Below, one piece after another: positions 8,538 through 17,040 of a stretch of DNA of 64,000 nucleotides. How positions within the stretch are numbered: position 1 is the first letter of the stretch; each line of letters starts with the position of its first letter. This DNA is from Labilithrix sp. (GTDB taxonomy: Bacteria > Myxococcota > Polyangia > Polyangiales > Polyangiaceae), in NCBI GenBank assembly GCA_028287035.1, contig JAQBQL010000174.1, positions 1-64,000 on the forward strand. The letters run 5' to 3'. The notes under the pieces are model-generated. The model saw only the letters and a list, made by a program, of their open reading frames with translations, did not search any database and was not told where the DNA came from. The position numbers were made by a program, and so were the translations under genes.

Positions 8538-8543
8538 TACGCT
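8538..8543 (+). promoter_or_regulatory. TACGCT -10-like box, leaderless spacing
   Basis: TACGCT ends 6 nt before the ATG at 8550, inside the 22-bp gap after the preceding lipoprotein gene. No Shine-Dalgarno is visible. This suggests a separate leaderless transcript rather than pure read-through. Confidence 0.45.
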
Positions 8544-8549
8544 GGCGCG

Positions 8550-8981
8550 ATGCGCGCACCCGCAGCGACCGCTCTCGCAGGCCTGACGGCCGTACTTGCC
8601 TCCGCCGCCTGCGACTCCGGCCCTCCGGTGCGGAGCGCGTCCGGCGAGATCGTCGAGTCGGTCACCTTCGAGGAGCGCTTCGCGCTCACCAACGATGCCG
8701 CGAGCGAGGTGCGCTTCGGCGGCGAGAGGCTGCGGAAGGCGATGCCGCTGCTCGAGAAGACCGGCGTGAGCGCGCTCAGCGGTTCCTTCAGCGCCGGCCA
8801 CGTGCTCGACAAGAGCACGATGACCATCACGTTCGAGGGGGCCCAGAAGAAGACGCGCACCGTGACCGTGAAGAACTGCGCCGAGCCGCACGTGTGCGCC
8901 TTCTTCGAGCAGGCGCGGAAGGAAGGCTTCGTCGACAAGCTCCCGGCCGTCTGTCGCGGCACGACCGCCTGTGGCACGTAG
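8550..8981 (+). CDS. Small lipoprotein, unknown function
   Basis: This 143-residue protein has a lipobox ending Ser-Ala-Ala-Cys (Cys21). The rest is soluble, with a helical part (GERLRKAMPLLEKTG) and strands (STMTITFEGAQKKTRTVTVKNC), plus four Cys in the C-terminal half that could form two disulfides. No family was recognised. Its stop codon overlaps the GTG start of the metallophosphoesterase gene by 11 bp, so the two are translationally linked. Confidence 0.7.
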   Translation: MRAPAATALAGLTAVLASAACDSGPPVRSASGEIVESVTFEERFALTNDAASEVRFGGERLRKAMPLLEKTGVSALSGSFSAGHVLDKSTMTITFEGAQKKTRTVTVKNCAEPHVCAFFEQARKEGFVDKLPAVCRGTTACGT

Positions 8982-9912
8982 CCTTCGCCTCGCCGCCGCG
9001 CTGCTGGCGCTCGCGGTACCGGCGTGCAGCCGCTGCGGCGGGCGCACCGACCCGCCGGCGGTCATGGCCGACGCGGCGATCGCCGAAGGAGGCGCGGACG
9101 TCGACGCCGCGAAGGTCCGCACGAAGAAGGGCGGCACCGACGTCACCTTCGCCGCGATCTCCGATACCCACTTCGGATTCGGCGGAATCCCGGCCGCGCA
9201 CGACGTGCTCGTCCCGCGCATCAATGGCATTGCCGGCCACGCGTATCCCAAGGAGCTGGGCGGCACCGTCGGGCCCCTGCGCGGCCTCCTCGTGACCGGC
9301 GATCTCACGGAATGGGGCTGGCCCGAGCAGTGGGACGCGTTCGCGGCGACCTACGGTCTCGACGGCGGCCCGGACGGCAAGGTGAAGGTCCCGGTGTTCG
9401 AGGTCGAGGGCAATCACGACAAGGTGTCGGCGCACCTCGTGGAGGAGAAGATCGCGGCCCGTCACGGCGCGCGCTTCTATTCGTTCGACTGGGACGATCT
9501 CCACATGGTGGCGCTCGGCGAGGCGCCGAACGAGGAGGGCCTCGCGTTCCTCGAGCGCGACCTCGGGGGCATCGCGCGCGACGTCCCGGTCATCCTCTAC
9601 TTCCACCTCGCGCTCGCCGGTCCGTGGTCGGAGGGCAACTGGTTCGCCGAGGGCGATCTGAAGTCGCGCCTCGCGAAGCTCGCGACGGCGTGGAACGTCA
9701 TCGCGATCTTCCACGGGCACCATCACGCCACGGACCATTACGTGTGGAACGGGATCGACGTCTTCAAGCCAGGCGCCGTGAAGCACGACGCCCACACGTT
9801 CGCGGTCGTCCACGTGACCGACGCCGAGATGACCGTCGCCGAGTACGATTGGCGCAGCGACGGCTGGGAAAGCGTCTTCACGATCCCGCTCCGCGGCCGC
9901 AAGAAGAGGTAA
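8971..9912 (+). CDS. Lipid-anchored calcineurin-like metallophosphoesterase
   Basis: This protein hydrolyses phosphoesters at a two-metal centre; the substrate is unknown. It has 313 residues and a lipobox (Val-Pro-Ala-Cys, Cys19). The five metallophosphoesterase blocks are present in order: D65-x-H67 (ISDTHFG), G110-D111 (TGDLTE), G147-N-H-D150, F211-H212 and G249-H-H-H252. The spacing fits the family. It overlaps the preceding lipoprotein gene by 11 bp and is followed 12 bp later by the PPK2 gene, so a role in phosphate metabolism is possible but not shown. The GTG start was chosen because it gives a complete signal peptide. Confidence 0.88.
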   Translation: MARSLRLAAALLALAVPACSRCGGRTDPPAVMADAAIAEGGADVDAAKVRTKKGGTDVTFAAISDTHFGFGGIPAAHDVLVPRINGIAGHAYPKELGGTVGPLRGLLVTGDLTEWGWPEQWDAFAATYGLDGGPDGKVKVPVFEVEGNHDKVSAHLVEEKIAARHGARFYSFDWDDLHMVALGEAPNEEGLAFLERDLGGIARDVPVILYFHLALAGPWSEGNWFAEGDLKSRLAKLATAWNVIAIFHGHHHATDHYVWNGIDVFKPGAVKHDAHTFAVVHVTDAEMTVAEYDWRSDGWESVFTIPLRGRKKR

Positions 9913-9924
9913 CCTCGTCGGGCA

Positions 9925-10830
9925 ATGGCAAAGAAGAAGAAGGACGAGAAGCACGACGACAAGCGCTCGGACGACAAGCCGGAGGAGAAGCGCGGGAAGG
10001 AAGCGCCCAAGGACGCGCCGCTGCCGTCGAAGGACCGCGCCGACTTCGACCCGAACCGGCTCACCAAGAAGCGCTACGCGGCCGAGCTCGAGCGCCTCGA
10101 GAAGGAGCTCGTCAAGCTGCAGGAGTGGGTGCGCCTCGAGAAGAAGCGCGTCGTCGTGATCTTCGAGGGCCGTGACGCCGCGGGCAAGGGAGGCGTCATC
10201 AAGACGATCTCCGGCTGTCTCAATCCGCGCATCTGCCGCGTCGTCGCCCTCGCGGCGCCGAACGACCGCGAGAAGGGGCAGTGGTACTTCCAGCGCTACA
10301 TCTCGCAGCTGCCGGCGGCGGGCGAGATCGTGCTCTTCGACCGGAGCTGGTACAACCGCGCCGGCGTCGAGCGCGTGATGGGCTTCTGCACCGAGGAGGA
10401 GCTCGAGGAGTTCTTCCGCGCCGCGCCCGAGTTCGAGCGCATGCTGGTCCGGTCCGGAACGCTGCTCTTCAAGTACTGGTTCTCGGTGAGCGACGACGTG
10501 CAGGAGAAGCGATTCCAGGACCGTATCGAGAATCCGGTGAAGCGCTGGAAGCTCTCGCCGATGGACCTCGAGGCGCGCGCGCGCTGGGTCGACTACTCGA
10601 AGGCCAAGGACCAGATGTTCGCGCGCACCGACACGAGCGAGTCTCGCTGGTGGGTGGTCCCCGCCGACGAGAAGAAGCGAGCGCGCCTCAACTGCATTGC
10701 CCACTTCCTCGACTCGATCCCCTACGAGGATCTCACCCCGAAGCGCCTCAAGCTGCCGCCCCGCCAGAAGGCAAAAGGCTACGAGCGGCCGCCCGAGGAC
10801 ACGCAGCACTTCGTTCCGGAGAAATACTGA
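9925..10830 (+). CDS. ppk2: Polyphosphate kinase 2
   Basis: This enzyme transfers phosphate between polyphosphate and nucleotides in the cytosol. It has 301 residues. The first 40 are Lys/Asp/Glu-rich and probably disordered, a common but variable extension. The P-loop is GRDAAGKGG at 82-90, followed by the conserved DRSWYNRAGVERVMGF block at 139-154 with its catalytic Asp139 and Arg140. Further PPK2 blocks are present (FKYWFSVSDDVQEKRFQDR, RWKLSPMDLE). Whether it favours ADP to ATP or GDP to GTP cannot be decided here. A TAACCT box lies 9 nt before the ATG. Confidence 0.95.
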   Translation: MAKKKKDEKHDDKRSDDKPEEKRGKEAPKDAPLPSKDRADFDPNRLTKKRYAAELERLEKELVKLQEWVRLEKKRVVVIFEGRDAAGKGGVIKTISGCLNPRICRVVALAAPNDREKGQWYFQRYISQLPAAGEIVLFDRSWYNRAGVERVMGFCTEEELEEFFRAAPEFERMLVRSGTLLFKYWFSVSDDVQEKRFQDRIENPVKRWKLSPMDLEARARWVDYSKAKDQMFARTDTSESRWWVVPADEKKRARLNCIAHFLDSIPYEDLTPKRLKLPPRQKAKGYERPPEDTQHFVPEKY

Positions 10831-10832
10831 CG

Positions 10833-11759
10833 ATGCGCGCGGTCATGATCAATGGCAAGGGCGGGCTCGAGGTCCTCGGGGTCGGCGAGCGCGAGGTTCG
10901 CCCGGCCGGTCCGGGGGAGGTCCGCATCCGCGTGAAGGCGGCCGCCGTCAACCCGACGGACACCCTCCTTCGCTCGGCGGGGAGTCCGAAGAATCCGCCC
11001 CCGTGGACTCCCGGCATGGATGCCGCGGGGACCGTGGAATCGGTCGGAGCGGGTGTCGAGCGACTCCAGATGGGTGACGCGGTGATGGCCATCGTCGATC
11101 CGCGGCGAGACGAGGGCGGCGCGCAGTGCGAGCTCATCGTCGTGCCGGCGGCGTCCGCGGTGAAGGTGCCCGACGGGGTCAGCCTCGCGCAGGCATCGAC
11201 CCTTCCGATGAATGGCCTCACCGCCGTCCTCGGCCTGGACATGATCGGCCTCGCCCGCGGAGAGACGCTCGCGGTGACGGGCGGCGCCGGCGTCCTCGCG
11301 CAGTACGTCATCGTGCTCGCCAAGCAGCGGGGCCTGCGGGTCCGCGCCGATGCCAAGCCCGCGGACGTGGAGCTCGTGAAGAGCTTCGGGGCCGACCTCG
11401 TGGTGGCGCGCGGAGAGGCGTTCAACCGCGAGGTGCTGGCCGCGGCTCCGGGCGGCGCGGACGGCGTGTTCGATACCGCGCTCCTCCACGAGAAGGTGCT
11501 CGGCGCGATCCGCGACGGCGGCGGCATCGTCACGGTGCGCGGCTGGAAGGGGCCCACCGAGCGCGGGATCGTGGCGCATCCGGTGATGGTCACGGACGCC
11601 TTCGAGCGCACCGAGTGGCTCGAGGAGCTTCGCGGCCTCGCGTCGAGCGGCGCCATCGAGCTGCGTGTGGCCGCCGAGTACCCGCCCGAGCGAATCGCCG
11701 ACGCGCAGCGCGCCATGGAAGCGGGCGGCCTCCGGGGCCGCGCGGTCATCGTGTTCTGA
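10833..11759 (+). CDS. Zinc-independent MDR alcohol dehydrogenase/quinone oxidoreductase-like enzyme
   Basis: This 308-residue protein belongs to the medium-chain dehydrogenase/reductase superfamily, quinone-oxidoreductase branch, which uses NAD(P)H. The N-terminal GroES-like domain shows AAVNPTDTLLRS and PGMDAAGTVESVGAGV. The nucleotide fold begins near residue 145 with AVTGGAGVLAQYVIVLAKQ, where the usual AxxGxxG loop is slightly altered. There are no zinc-binding Cys clusters. The substrate is unknown. The ATG at 10833 follows the PPK2 stop by 2 bp, so the two are probably co-transcribed. The gene is convergent with HupE, 21 bp away. Confidence 0.88.
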   Translation: MRAVMINGKGGLEVLGVGEREVRPAGPGEVRIRVKAAAVNPTDTLLRSAGSPKNPPPWTPGMDAAGTVESVGAGVERLQMGDAVMAIVDPRRDEGGAQCELIVVPAASAVKVPDGVSLAQASTLPMNGLTAVLGLDMIGLARGETLAVTGGAGVLAQYVIVLAKQRGLRVRADAKPADVELVKSFGADLVVARGEAFNREVLAAAPGGADGVFDTALLHEKVLGAIRDGGGIVTVRGWKGPTERGIVAHPVMVTDAFERTEWLEELRGLASSGAIELRVAAEYPPERIADAQRAMEAGGLRGRAVIVF

Positions 11760-11780
11760 GGGAGCGCCTGGCCGCGATGC

Positions 11781-12917
11781 CTACGAGATGATCTTCAGCG
11801 CGAACGCGCGTTCCACGAGCCACACCGTGGCCAGCAGCGCGATGGCGACGCTGCCCGCGCGGAGGCCCCAGCGGCGGTAGGCTGGGGCCCGGCGGGCGGC
11901 GAACGCGAGCGGCACGAACAGCGCCACGATGGCGAGCTGCCCGAGCTCCACGCCCGCATTGAAGCCGAAGAGCGTGACCAGCAGGTTGGACCGGGGGAGG
12001 TCGAGGTCACTCAGCGTCGCCGAGAACGCGAAGCCGTGCATCAGGCCGAGCAGGAAGGCCGCCATCCACCGGTCGTGGCCGAGGACGGGCCGCAGGTTGT
12101 TCACGGCCGCGAGCACGACGCTGGCGGCGATCACCGATTCCACCAGACGTGACGGCAAGGTCACCACGCCGAGGGCGGCCAGGCTCAACGTGATCGAGTG
12201 CGCGACCGTGAACGACGTCACGATGCGCAGCACGTCGAGGAGCGCCGGCCGCAGGCGCAGCACGGGGATCCAGCCCGTGCCCTCGCGACGCAGCACGCTG
12301 GGGAGGAGCAGCGCCAACAGAAAGAGGATGTGATCGTAGCCCGTCCAGATGTGGAAGATGCCCTCGACGACGATGTTCCGGAGCTGCCGCGCACGCCCCG
12401 AGCCGTCGAGCTCGAAGCGGACGTCGTGCTCGCCGCGTGAGAGGATCTGGGTGCGGCCGCCGCCGGGCGCTTCGATGCGCGTCACCGCGCGATGCTGCGG
12501 GTCGATATCGAAGAAGAGCGTGTAGTCGACATTCAAGGAATGGACGCGCGCAGCACAGCGTAGGTCCCGCCGGAGCACCGCGTAGGTCCCGTCGGAATGG
12601 TCGACCACCCGCAGCGCCTCGGCGGCGGGTGCGAGCGCGCACGCCCCGGCGTCACCGCCGACCGCGAGATGTCCGAACGCGAGCGCCTCGATGGCGGCCG
12701 TCTCGGACGAGACCTCGGCCCAGGTGATCTTGCCATTCTGGTCGTGGTCGAGATCGAGCGCATAGTCGAGATCACGAAGGGCGATGTCCCAGCGCGCGTG
12801 CACGACGGCGCCGTCGACGTCGAGCGTGAGGTAGCTGTCGCTCGGCTTGTGCGCCTCCGCGGTGCGCGTGGCGAGGAGGAGGACGAGGGCGGCGAGGACC
12901 GCGAGGAGCGGCTTCAC
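11781..12917 (-). CDS. HupE/UreJ-2 family membrane protein with EF-hand
   Basis: This 378-residue inner-membrane protein has a signal peptide (1-22) and an exported N-terminal domain of about 180 residues. That domain has a full EF-hand loop: D57-x-D59-x-N61-G62-x-I64-xxx-E68, suggesting calcium binding. The C-terminal half has about six or seven membrane helices with the family's His-bearing segments: HIWTGYDHILFLLALLLP, TVAHSITLSLAALG and LLGLMHGFAFS. HupE/UreJ proteins are linked to nickel or cobalt uptake, but this larger subgroup has no known substrate that I can name. The start is GTG and overlaps the TPR stop in a GTGA junction, so the two are co-translated. The pair lies opposite DUF4331. 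Confidence 0.85.
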   Translation of the reverse strand: MKPLLAVLAALVLLLATRTAEAHKPSDSYLTLDVDGAVVHARWDIALRDLDYALDLDHDQNGKITWAEVSSETAAIEALAFGHLAVGGDAGACALAPAAEALRVVDHSDGTYAVLRRDLRCAARVHSLNVDYTLFFDIDPQHRAVTRIEAPGGGRTQILSRGEHDVRFELDGSGRARQLRNIVVEGIFHIWTGYDHILFLLALLLPSVLRREGTGWIPVLRLRPALLDVLRIVTSFTVAHSITLSLAALGVVTLPSRLVESVIAASVVLAAVNNLRPVLGHDRWMAAFLLGLMHGFAFSATLSDLDLPRSNLLVTLFGFNAGVELGQLAIVALFVPLAFAARRAPAYRRWGLRAGSVAIALLATVWLVERAFALKIIS

Positions 12918-14134
12918 GGTCCCTCACCCGCGCGGAGGTCGGCCGCCACCCTGGCGATGAACGGATCCTCGAGCTTGGTCTCGGCGATCCACGCGAGCAC
13001 GCCGCGCGCAGCTTCCGGGCGCTTCGCGGCCCGCGCCGCCTCGAGGTACACGCGCACGTCGGCGGGCTCCTTCTGCACGTCCCAGTTGGCGACCGCGAGC
13101 TCGAGCGCGCGGCCCGGATCGTTCGACAGCTCGAGGACGAACCGCGACTCCTCGCGGCGGTGGACGACGTCTCCCCGAAGCTTGCTCGCGGCAAAGCGCG
13201 CCCGGAGGAGCTCGCCGTGCGCCGCCGCTTCCGGCAAGCCGGCGCGCCGCTCCGCGATCGCGATGCGAAGGAGGAGCGTGTCGTTGATCTCGCGCCCGCG
13301 CACGACGGCGAGCGCATCCTCCGGTCTTCCGCGATCGAGCAGGAGGTCGGAGAGCGCGGCGCGTGCGTAGCTGTCCTCCGGGTCGAGGGTCAGCGTCTCC
13401 CGGAAGTGTCCCTCGGCCTGGTCGAGGTTGCCCGCGCGCAGCGCGTACTCGGCGAGCGACGAGAGCGCCCAGGCTCGCTCCTCCGGCGAAAGCGGCCCCG
13501 TCCCGCCGGCAACGACCGATGCCAGCGCATCGTGCGCCGCGGCGGCGTGTCCGGTGACGCTGTCGATCGCCGTCGTGCACACGGTCAGCACGAGCTCGGA
13601 CGTGAGCGCCGCGATGCGCGCGCAGCTCGCCCGCGCCTCGTCGTAGCGGCCGCGCACCGAGAGCACGACCGCGCGCGTCAACCAGGCCTGCACGTGCGCG
13701 GGGTCGGCCGCCACGGCACGATCGAGATCCTCGAGCGCCGCGTCGAAATCGTGGAGCGACTGCTCGATGGTGGCGCGCAGCACGAGCACGGGCACCGGCG
13801 CCGCCTCGAGCCCCCACCAGGGCGCGAGCGCCGCCTGCGCGTGGCCGAGGTACCGCGGGTCGGAGCGCTCGCGGGCGAGGCCGATGTCGAGCCGCGCCAG
13901 ACGGAGGGCGCGAGGAAGGTCCCTCGGGTTGTCGGCGAGCGCGCGGCGCAGCCCGCGGACCTCGCGATGAGGGCCGCCCTGCACGGCGATCGGGAGCGTC
14001 TCGAGGACCTCGCTCGGGTCGAGCGGCGTTCGTCCGCTGGTCGATGCGCTCGCCGGCGCCCGCCCGAACAGGAGCAGGCACAGGCCGATGCCTGCCGCCA
14101 GCAGCAGCGATCCGTACAGAGAGCGGCGATCCAT
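12914..14134 (-). CDS. TPR protein of DUF4331/HupE locus
   Basis: This 406-residue protein has one N-terminal membrane anchor or signal (LYGSLLLAAGIGLCLLLFG, residues 5-23), followed by a Ser/Pro stretch and then TPR repeats. Examples are 'ALEDLDRAVAADPAHVQAWLTRA' style units near 150-180 and 'LDQAEGHFRETLTLDPEDSYARAALSDLLLDRGRPEDAL' near 280-315 (shown in parts). It probably sits in the periplasm and scaffolds partners. I start it at the ATG at 14134 because the anchor begins there; the longer frame runs through the intergenic region. It is coupled to the HupE gene by a GTGA overlap and is divergent from DUF4331, 145 bp away. Confidence 0.82.
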   Translation of the reverse strand: MDRRSLYGSLLLAAGIGLCLLLFGRAPASASTSGRTPLDPSEVLETLPIAVQGGPHREVRGLRRALADNPRDLPRALRLARLDIGLARERSDPRYLGHAQAALAPWWGLEAAPVPVLVLRATIEQSLHDFDAALEDLDRAVAADPAHVQAWLTRAVVLSVRGRYDEARASCARIAALTSELVLTVCTTAIDSVTGHAAAAHDALASVVAGGTGPLSPEERAWALSSLAEYALRAGNLDQAEGHFRETLTLDPEDSYARAALSDLLLDRGRPEDALAVVRGREINDTLLLRIAIAERRAGLPEAAAHGELLRARFAASKLRGDVVHRREESRFVLELSNDPGRALELAVANWDVQKEPADVRVYLEAARAAKRPEAARGVLAWIAETKLEDPFIARVAADLRAGEGP

Positions 14135-14279
14135 CGGGTTGCGTGGACCTACGCGCCGGCAGACGCGCCGGTTGCTTCGATCCGGAATAAAGCTCCCGCG
14201 GCCGATCCAGGCCGTGGGCAGGCACGTAGCCGTCCGTGGACACGTGTGGCGTTCGCCCGCGTGAACCGGAGGATCTTCG

Positions 14280-15953
14280 ATGAGACACAGTCTTTTGCTC
14301 GCGGGGCTGCTGACAGCCACCGCATCGTTGTCGGTCGTCTCGGACGCCTATGCGTCGAGTCATCGTGAGGCGCCGTTCATCACCAAGAATCCCAAGGTGG
14401 ACGGAACCGATTTCTACATGTTCCAGAGCTACAGCGCCGACCGTATCCAGGGTGACGGCACCTCGGAATACACGACGCTCGTGGCGAACTACATCCCGCT
14501 CCAGGATGCCTTCGGAGGACCGAACTACTTCAGCTTCGATCCCGAGGCCATCTACGAGATCCACGTCGAGAACAGCGGCGACGCCGTCGAGGACATCACG
14601 TTCCAGTTCAAGTTCACGAACGCGCTCGCCGGCGGCGGCAAGGGCGTTCAGCTCGACATCGGCGGCAAGAAGAACTCGGTGCCGACCGTCCAGGCGAACG
14701 TCACCGTTGCCGACGCTCCGACCCCGATCACCGCGGGCAACGAGACGATGCTCCTGAACGTCCAGGAGTCCTACACCATCAACATGATCAAGGGCCCGCG
14801 CCGCAGCAGCGCCGGCACTCCGGTCAAGAACGCGACCGGCGGCGCCACGTCGTTCATCAAGCCGGTCGACAACATCGGCGCGCGCACCTTCGGCGAGGCG
14901 GCAGGCAGCACGAATGCGTACAAGGCCTATGCCGATGCTCATATCTATTCGGTGATGCTCGACGGCTGCGCCGAACCGGCAAAGGTCTTCGTGGGCCAGC
15001 GCCAGGAGGGCTTCCGTGTCAACCTGGGGCTCATCTTCGATCTCGTGAATGCGCCCCTCGGCACCATCACCGACCCGACGAAACGCAATGCCTTCAACGG
15101 CACTCCGTTCGACAATACCGCGCAGAAGAACGTGACCTCCATCGCGATGGAGATCCCGACCCACTGCCTCACGAGCGACGCCAAGCCTGCGGCTGCGAGC
15201 GCGCGGCCCGTGATCGGCGGCTGGACCACGGCGAGCGTCCGTCAGGCTCGCCTCATCAACCCCGACGCGACGTACGAGAAGCCGACCCGCGAGGGCGGCG
15301 CGTGGACGCAGGTCTCGCGCCTCGGAATGCCGCTCACCAACGAGGTCGTCATCGGCATTGCCGACAAGGACAAGTGGAATTCCAGCGAGCCCGGCAAGGA
15401 CACGCAATTCCTCGACTACGTCACGAACCCCACCCTTCCCCAGATCCTGCAGGCGATCTTCGGCGGCGCGAGCACGCCGATCTTTCCGGCGGCGAGCGTC
15501 GCGCGGACCGACCTCGTCGACATCTTCCTGAAGGGCGTCCCGGGCGTGAACGTCACCGGCTCGACGGCCGAGATGCTCCGCCTGAACACGAAGCTGCCGA
15601 CCAAGGGCACCGGCAAGCAGACCGGCGGCAACTTCGCCGGCGGAAACGCGCTCAGCGGCCTTGGCGCTGCGGGCTGCTTCGCTCCCGCACTGAACTGCAA
15701 GCCGGCCGGGAAGACCCAGGCCGACTGCTACACGGTCGTGCCCGGTCCGGCCTGCGACACGGGCGGATTCCCGAACGGCCGTCGTCCCGGTGACGACGTC
15801 ACCGACATCGAGCTCACCGCTCTGCTCGGCTACTTCGTTCCCCAGGCCGGATTCGGCGGGACCGTCCTGCACGACGCCGTCCTCAACGAGGAGTCGCAGT
15901 TCGACGCGACGTTCCCCTACCTGAAGACGCCGCACTCGGGCGACCCGCAGTGA
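14280..15953 (+). CDS. DUF4331 exported protein
   Basis: This 557-residue protein has a signal peptide with cleavage after Ala25 (DAYA). The mature N-terminus, SSHREAPFITKNPKVDGTDFYMFQSY, is the family hallmark (here in short form: SHREAP followed by D-x-TDFYMF). Further on come 'ANYIPLQDAFGGPNYFSFDPEA' and 'YEIHVEN' motifs. A C-terminal Cys-containing region (AAGCFAPALNCKPAGKTQADCY, GPACDTGGFPNGRRPGDDVTD) also fits. Family function is unknown. A strong Shine-Dalgarno GGAGG lies 7 nt before the ATG. It leads a small lipoprotein gene 7 bp downstream and faces the TPR-HupE pair; such neighbours recur with DUF4331 as far as I remember. Confidence 0.9.
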   Translation: MRHSLLLAGLLTATASLSVVSDAYASSHREAPFITKNPKVDGTDFYMFQSYSADRIQGDGTSEYTTLVANYIPLQDAFGGPNYFSFDPEAIYEIHVENSGDAVEDITFQFKFTNALAGGGKGVQLDIGGKKNSVPTVQANVTVADAPTPITAGNETMLLNVQESYTINMIKGPRRSSAGTPVKNATGGATSFIKPVDNIGARTFGEAAGSTNAYKAYADAHIYSVMLDGCAEPAKVFVGQRQEGFRVNLGLIFDLVNAPLGTITDPTKRNAFNGTPFDNTAQKNVTSIAMEIPTHCLTSDAKPAAASARPVIGGWTTASVRQARLINPDATYEKPTREGGAWTQVSRLGMPLTNEVVIGIADKDKWNSSEPGKDTQFLDYVTNPTLPQILQAIFGGASTPIFPAASVARTDLVDIFLKGVPGVNVTGSTAEMLRLNTKLPTKGTGKQTGGNFAGGNALSGLGAAGCFAPALNCKPAGKTQADCYTVVPGPACDTGGFPNGRRPGDDVTDIELTALLGYFVPQAGFGGTVLHDAVLNEESQFDATFPYLKTPHSGDPQ

Positions 15954-15960
15954 GGAAGCA

Positions 15961-16251
15961 ATGGTGAAAAGGAAGCTCACGTTCGTGTTCGCGAGCGTCA
16001 TCCTTGCCGCGGCCGCCTTCCAGGTGGGATGCGGGGACGACGACGGTCACGACAGCCCGGACACCGGGACGGCGGACACCGGCACGCCCGACACGGGGCC
16101 CGGGGTGGATGGCGGCACGTGCAAGTTCAACGACTTCGTCACGCGCCTCATCGACAACAGCACGACGGCGACCGCGCTCCCCTCGACCGATCTCGGCGAG
16201 AAGTGCACCGACGACCAGACGCCATTCCCGGCGTCGATGTTCGCGCCCTGA
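15961..16251 (+). CDS. Small Asp/Thr-rich lipoprotein
   Basis: This 96-residue protein has a lipobox (Gln-Val-Gly-Cys, Cys24) directly followed by an acidic GDDDGHDSPDTGTADTGTP linker. The remaining 45 residues have two Cys (GGTCKFN, GEKCTDD). The part TALPSTDLGEKCTDDQTPFP looks like a short secreted domain. It starts 7 bp after DUF4331 and probably forms an operon with it. No further function can be read. Confidence 0.75.
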   Translation: MVKRKLTFVFASVILAAAAFQVGCGDDDGHDSPDTGTADTGTPDTGPGVDGGTCKFNDFVTRLIDNSTTATALPSTDLGEKCTDDQTPFPASMFAP

Positions 16252-16272
16252 CCTGACCGGACGGTGATGAAG

Positions 16273-16308
16273 GCCTCGCGGTCGCTCCTCGCGAGCGCAC
16301 CGCGAGGC
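16273..16308. terminator. Bidirectional hairpin between convergent lipoprotein genes
   Basis: Two perfect 10-bp arms at 16273-16282 and 16299-16308 enclose a second, shorter stem (CGCTC 16283-16287 with GAGCG 16293-16297). The hairpin fills the 59-bp gap between two gene ends that face each other. No T tract is present, as is usual in very GC-rich genomes. Confidence 0.65.
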
Positions 16309-16310
16309 GT

Positions 16311-16946
16311 TCAGAGCGCGTCGTAGATGGCGAATGCCTTCTTCATCGCGGCCACCGTGTCCGGCGCATCGGATTCACCACGAAGGGTGAGCGTCGTCTG
16401 CTGCTTCACGTGAATGTCGCGATTGGGAATCTGCTTGAACGCCTCGAGGGAGGCGACGCGGCTCTGCTCGGCGACCGCCGGGCTCACGAGCTCGCAGACG
16501 CTGAGCTGCAGCTGCGTCGGGTCCGTCTCCGCGGTTCCTTTCACGACGCGGGCGCCGACGCAGTAGCGCGCGCCGAACGGCTGGGCGAGGTGCTGCTTCT
16601 TCTCGACGACGGTGAGGCCGCCCTTCGCCAGGGCCGCGAGCACGCTGTCGACGTTGACCGTGAGCCCCTTCGGCCGCGAGCTCGACTCGATCTGGAACCG
16701 CTCGGGAATTCCCATGTTGGGGAGCAGCGCGGCGGTCGCGCCGGGCACCGCCAGCCAGGGGGGCGCCGCGAGGGGGCTGCCGGCGTCCGCGTGGACGGCT
16801 GCGGGCGCCGAGGCGGACGGCAGCGGTGCTGCATCGTTCTCCGCACCGGCGCCGGTCGGCGCGGTCTTGTTGCAGCCGTCGCAGCCGCCCAGGAACAGGG
16901 CCGTGGCCGGGACCGTCAGCGCGAGGAGAACGAGGGAACGCTTCAC
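16311..16946 (-). CDS. Lipoprotein, unknown function
   Basis: This 211-residue protein starts with GTG and has a lipobox (Leu-Gly-Gly-Cys, Cys22). A flexible Ala/Pro/Ser linker follows up to about residue 65. The folded part has a hydrophobic strand-helix pattern with two Cys (RYCVGARVV, LSVCELVSP) and ends with a helix (AAMKKAFAIYDAL). I do not recognise the family. The gene is divergent from gamma-glutamyltransferase across 94 bp and convergent with the DUF4331-linked lipoprotein. Confidence 0.72.
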   Translation of the reverse strand: MKRSLVLLALTVPATALFLGGCDGCNKTAPTGAGAENDAAPLPSASAPAAVHADAGSPLAAPPWLAVPGATAALLPNMGIPERFQIESSSRPKGLTVNVDSVLAALAKGGLTVVEKKQHLAQPFGARYCVGARVVKGTAETDPTQLQLSVCELVSPAVAEQSRVASLEAFKQIPNRDIHVKQQTTLTLRGESDAPDTVAAMKKAFAIYDAL

Positions 16947-17040
16947 CCGTGCGGCGTACCACGAGCCCGACCGTTCCGCGAGTCGGGTTCGGGCGAGAAC
17001 TGCTGACCGCGGCGGCGCGAGGGATTAAGGTCTGCGCGGC

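Noticed and set aside
12924..16001. Minus-strand open frame of 1,025 residues opposite DUF4331 and overlapping the TPR gene
   Set aside because: It is antisense to well-supported genes, Arg/Gly/Val-rich without any motif, and is a GC-bias shadow.
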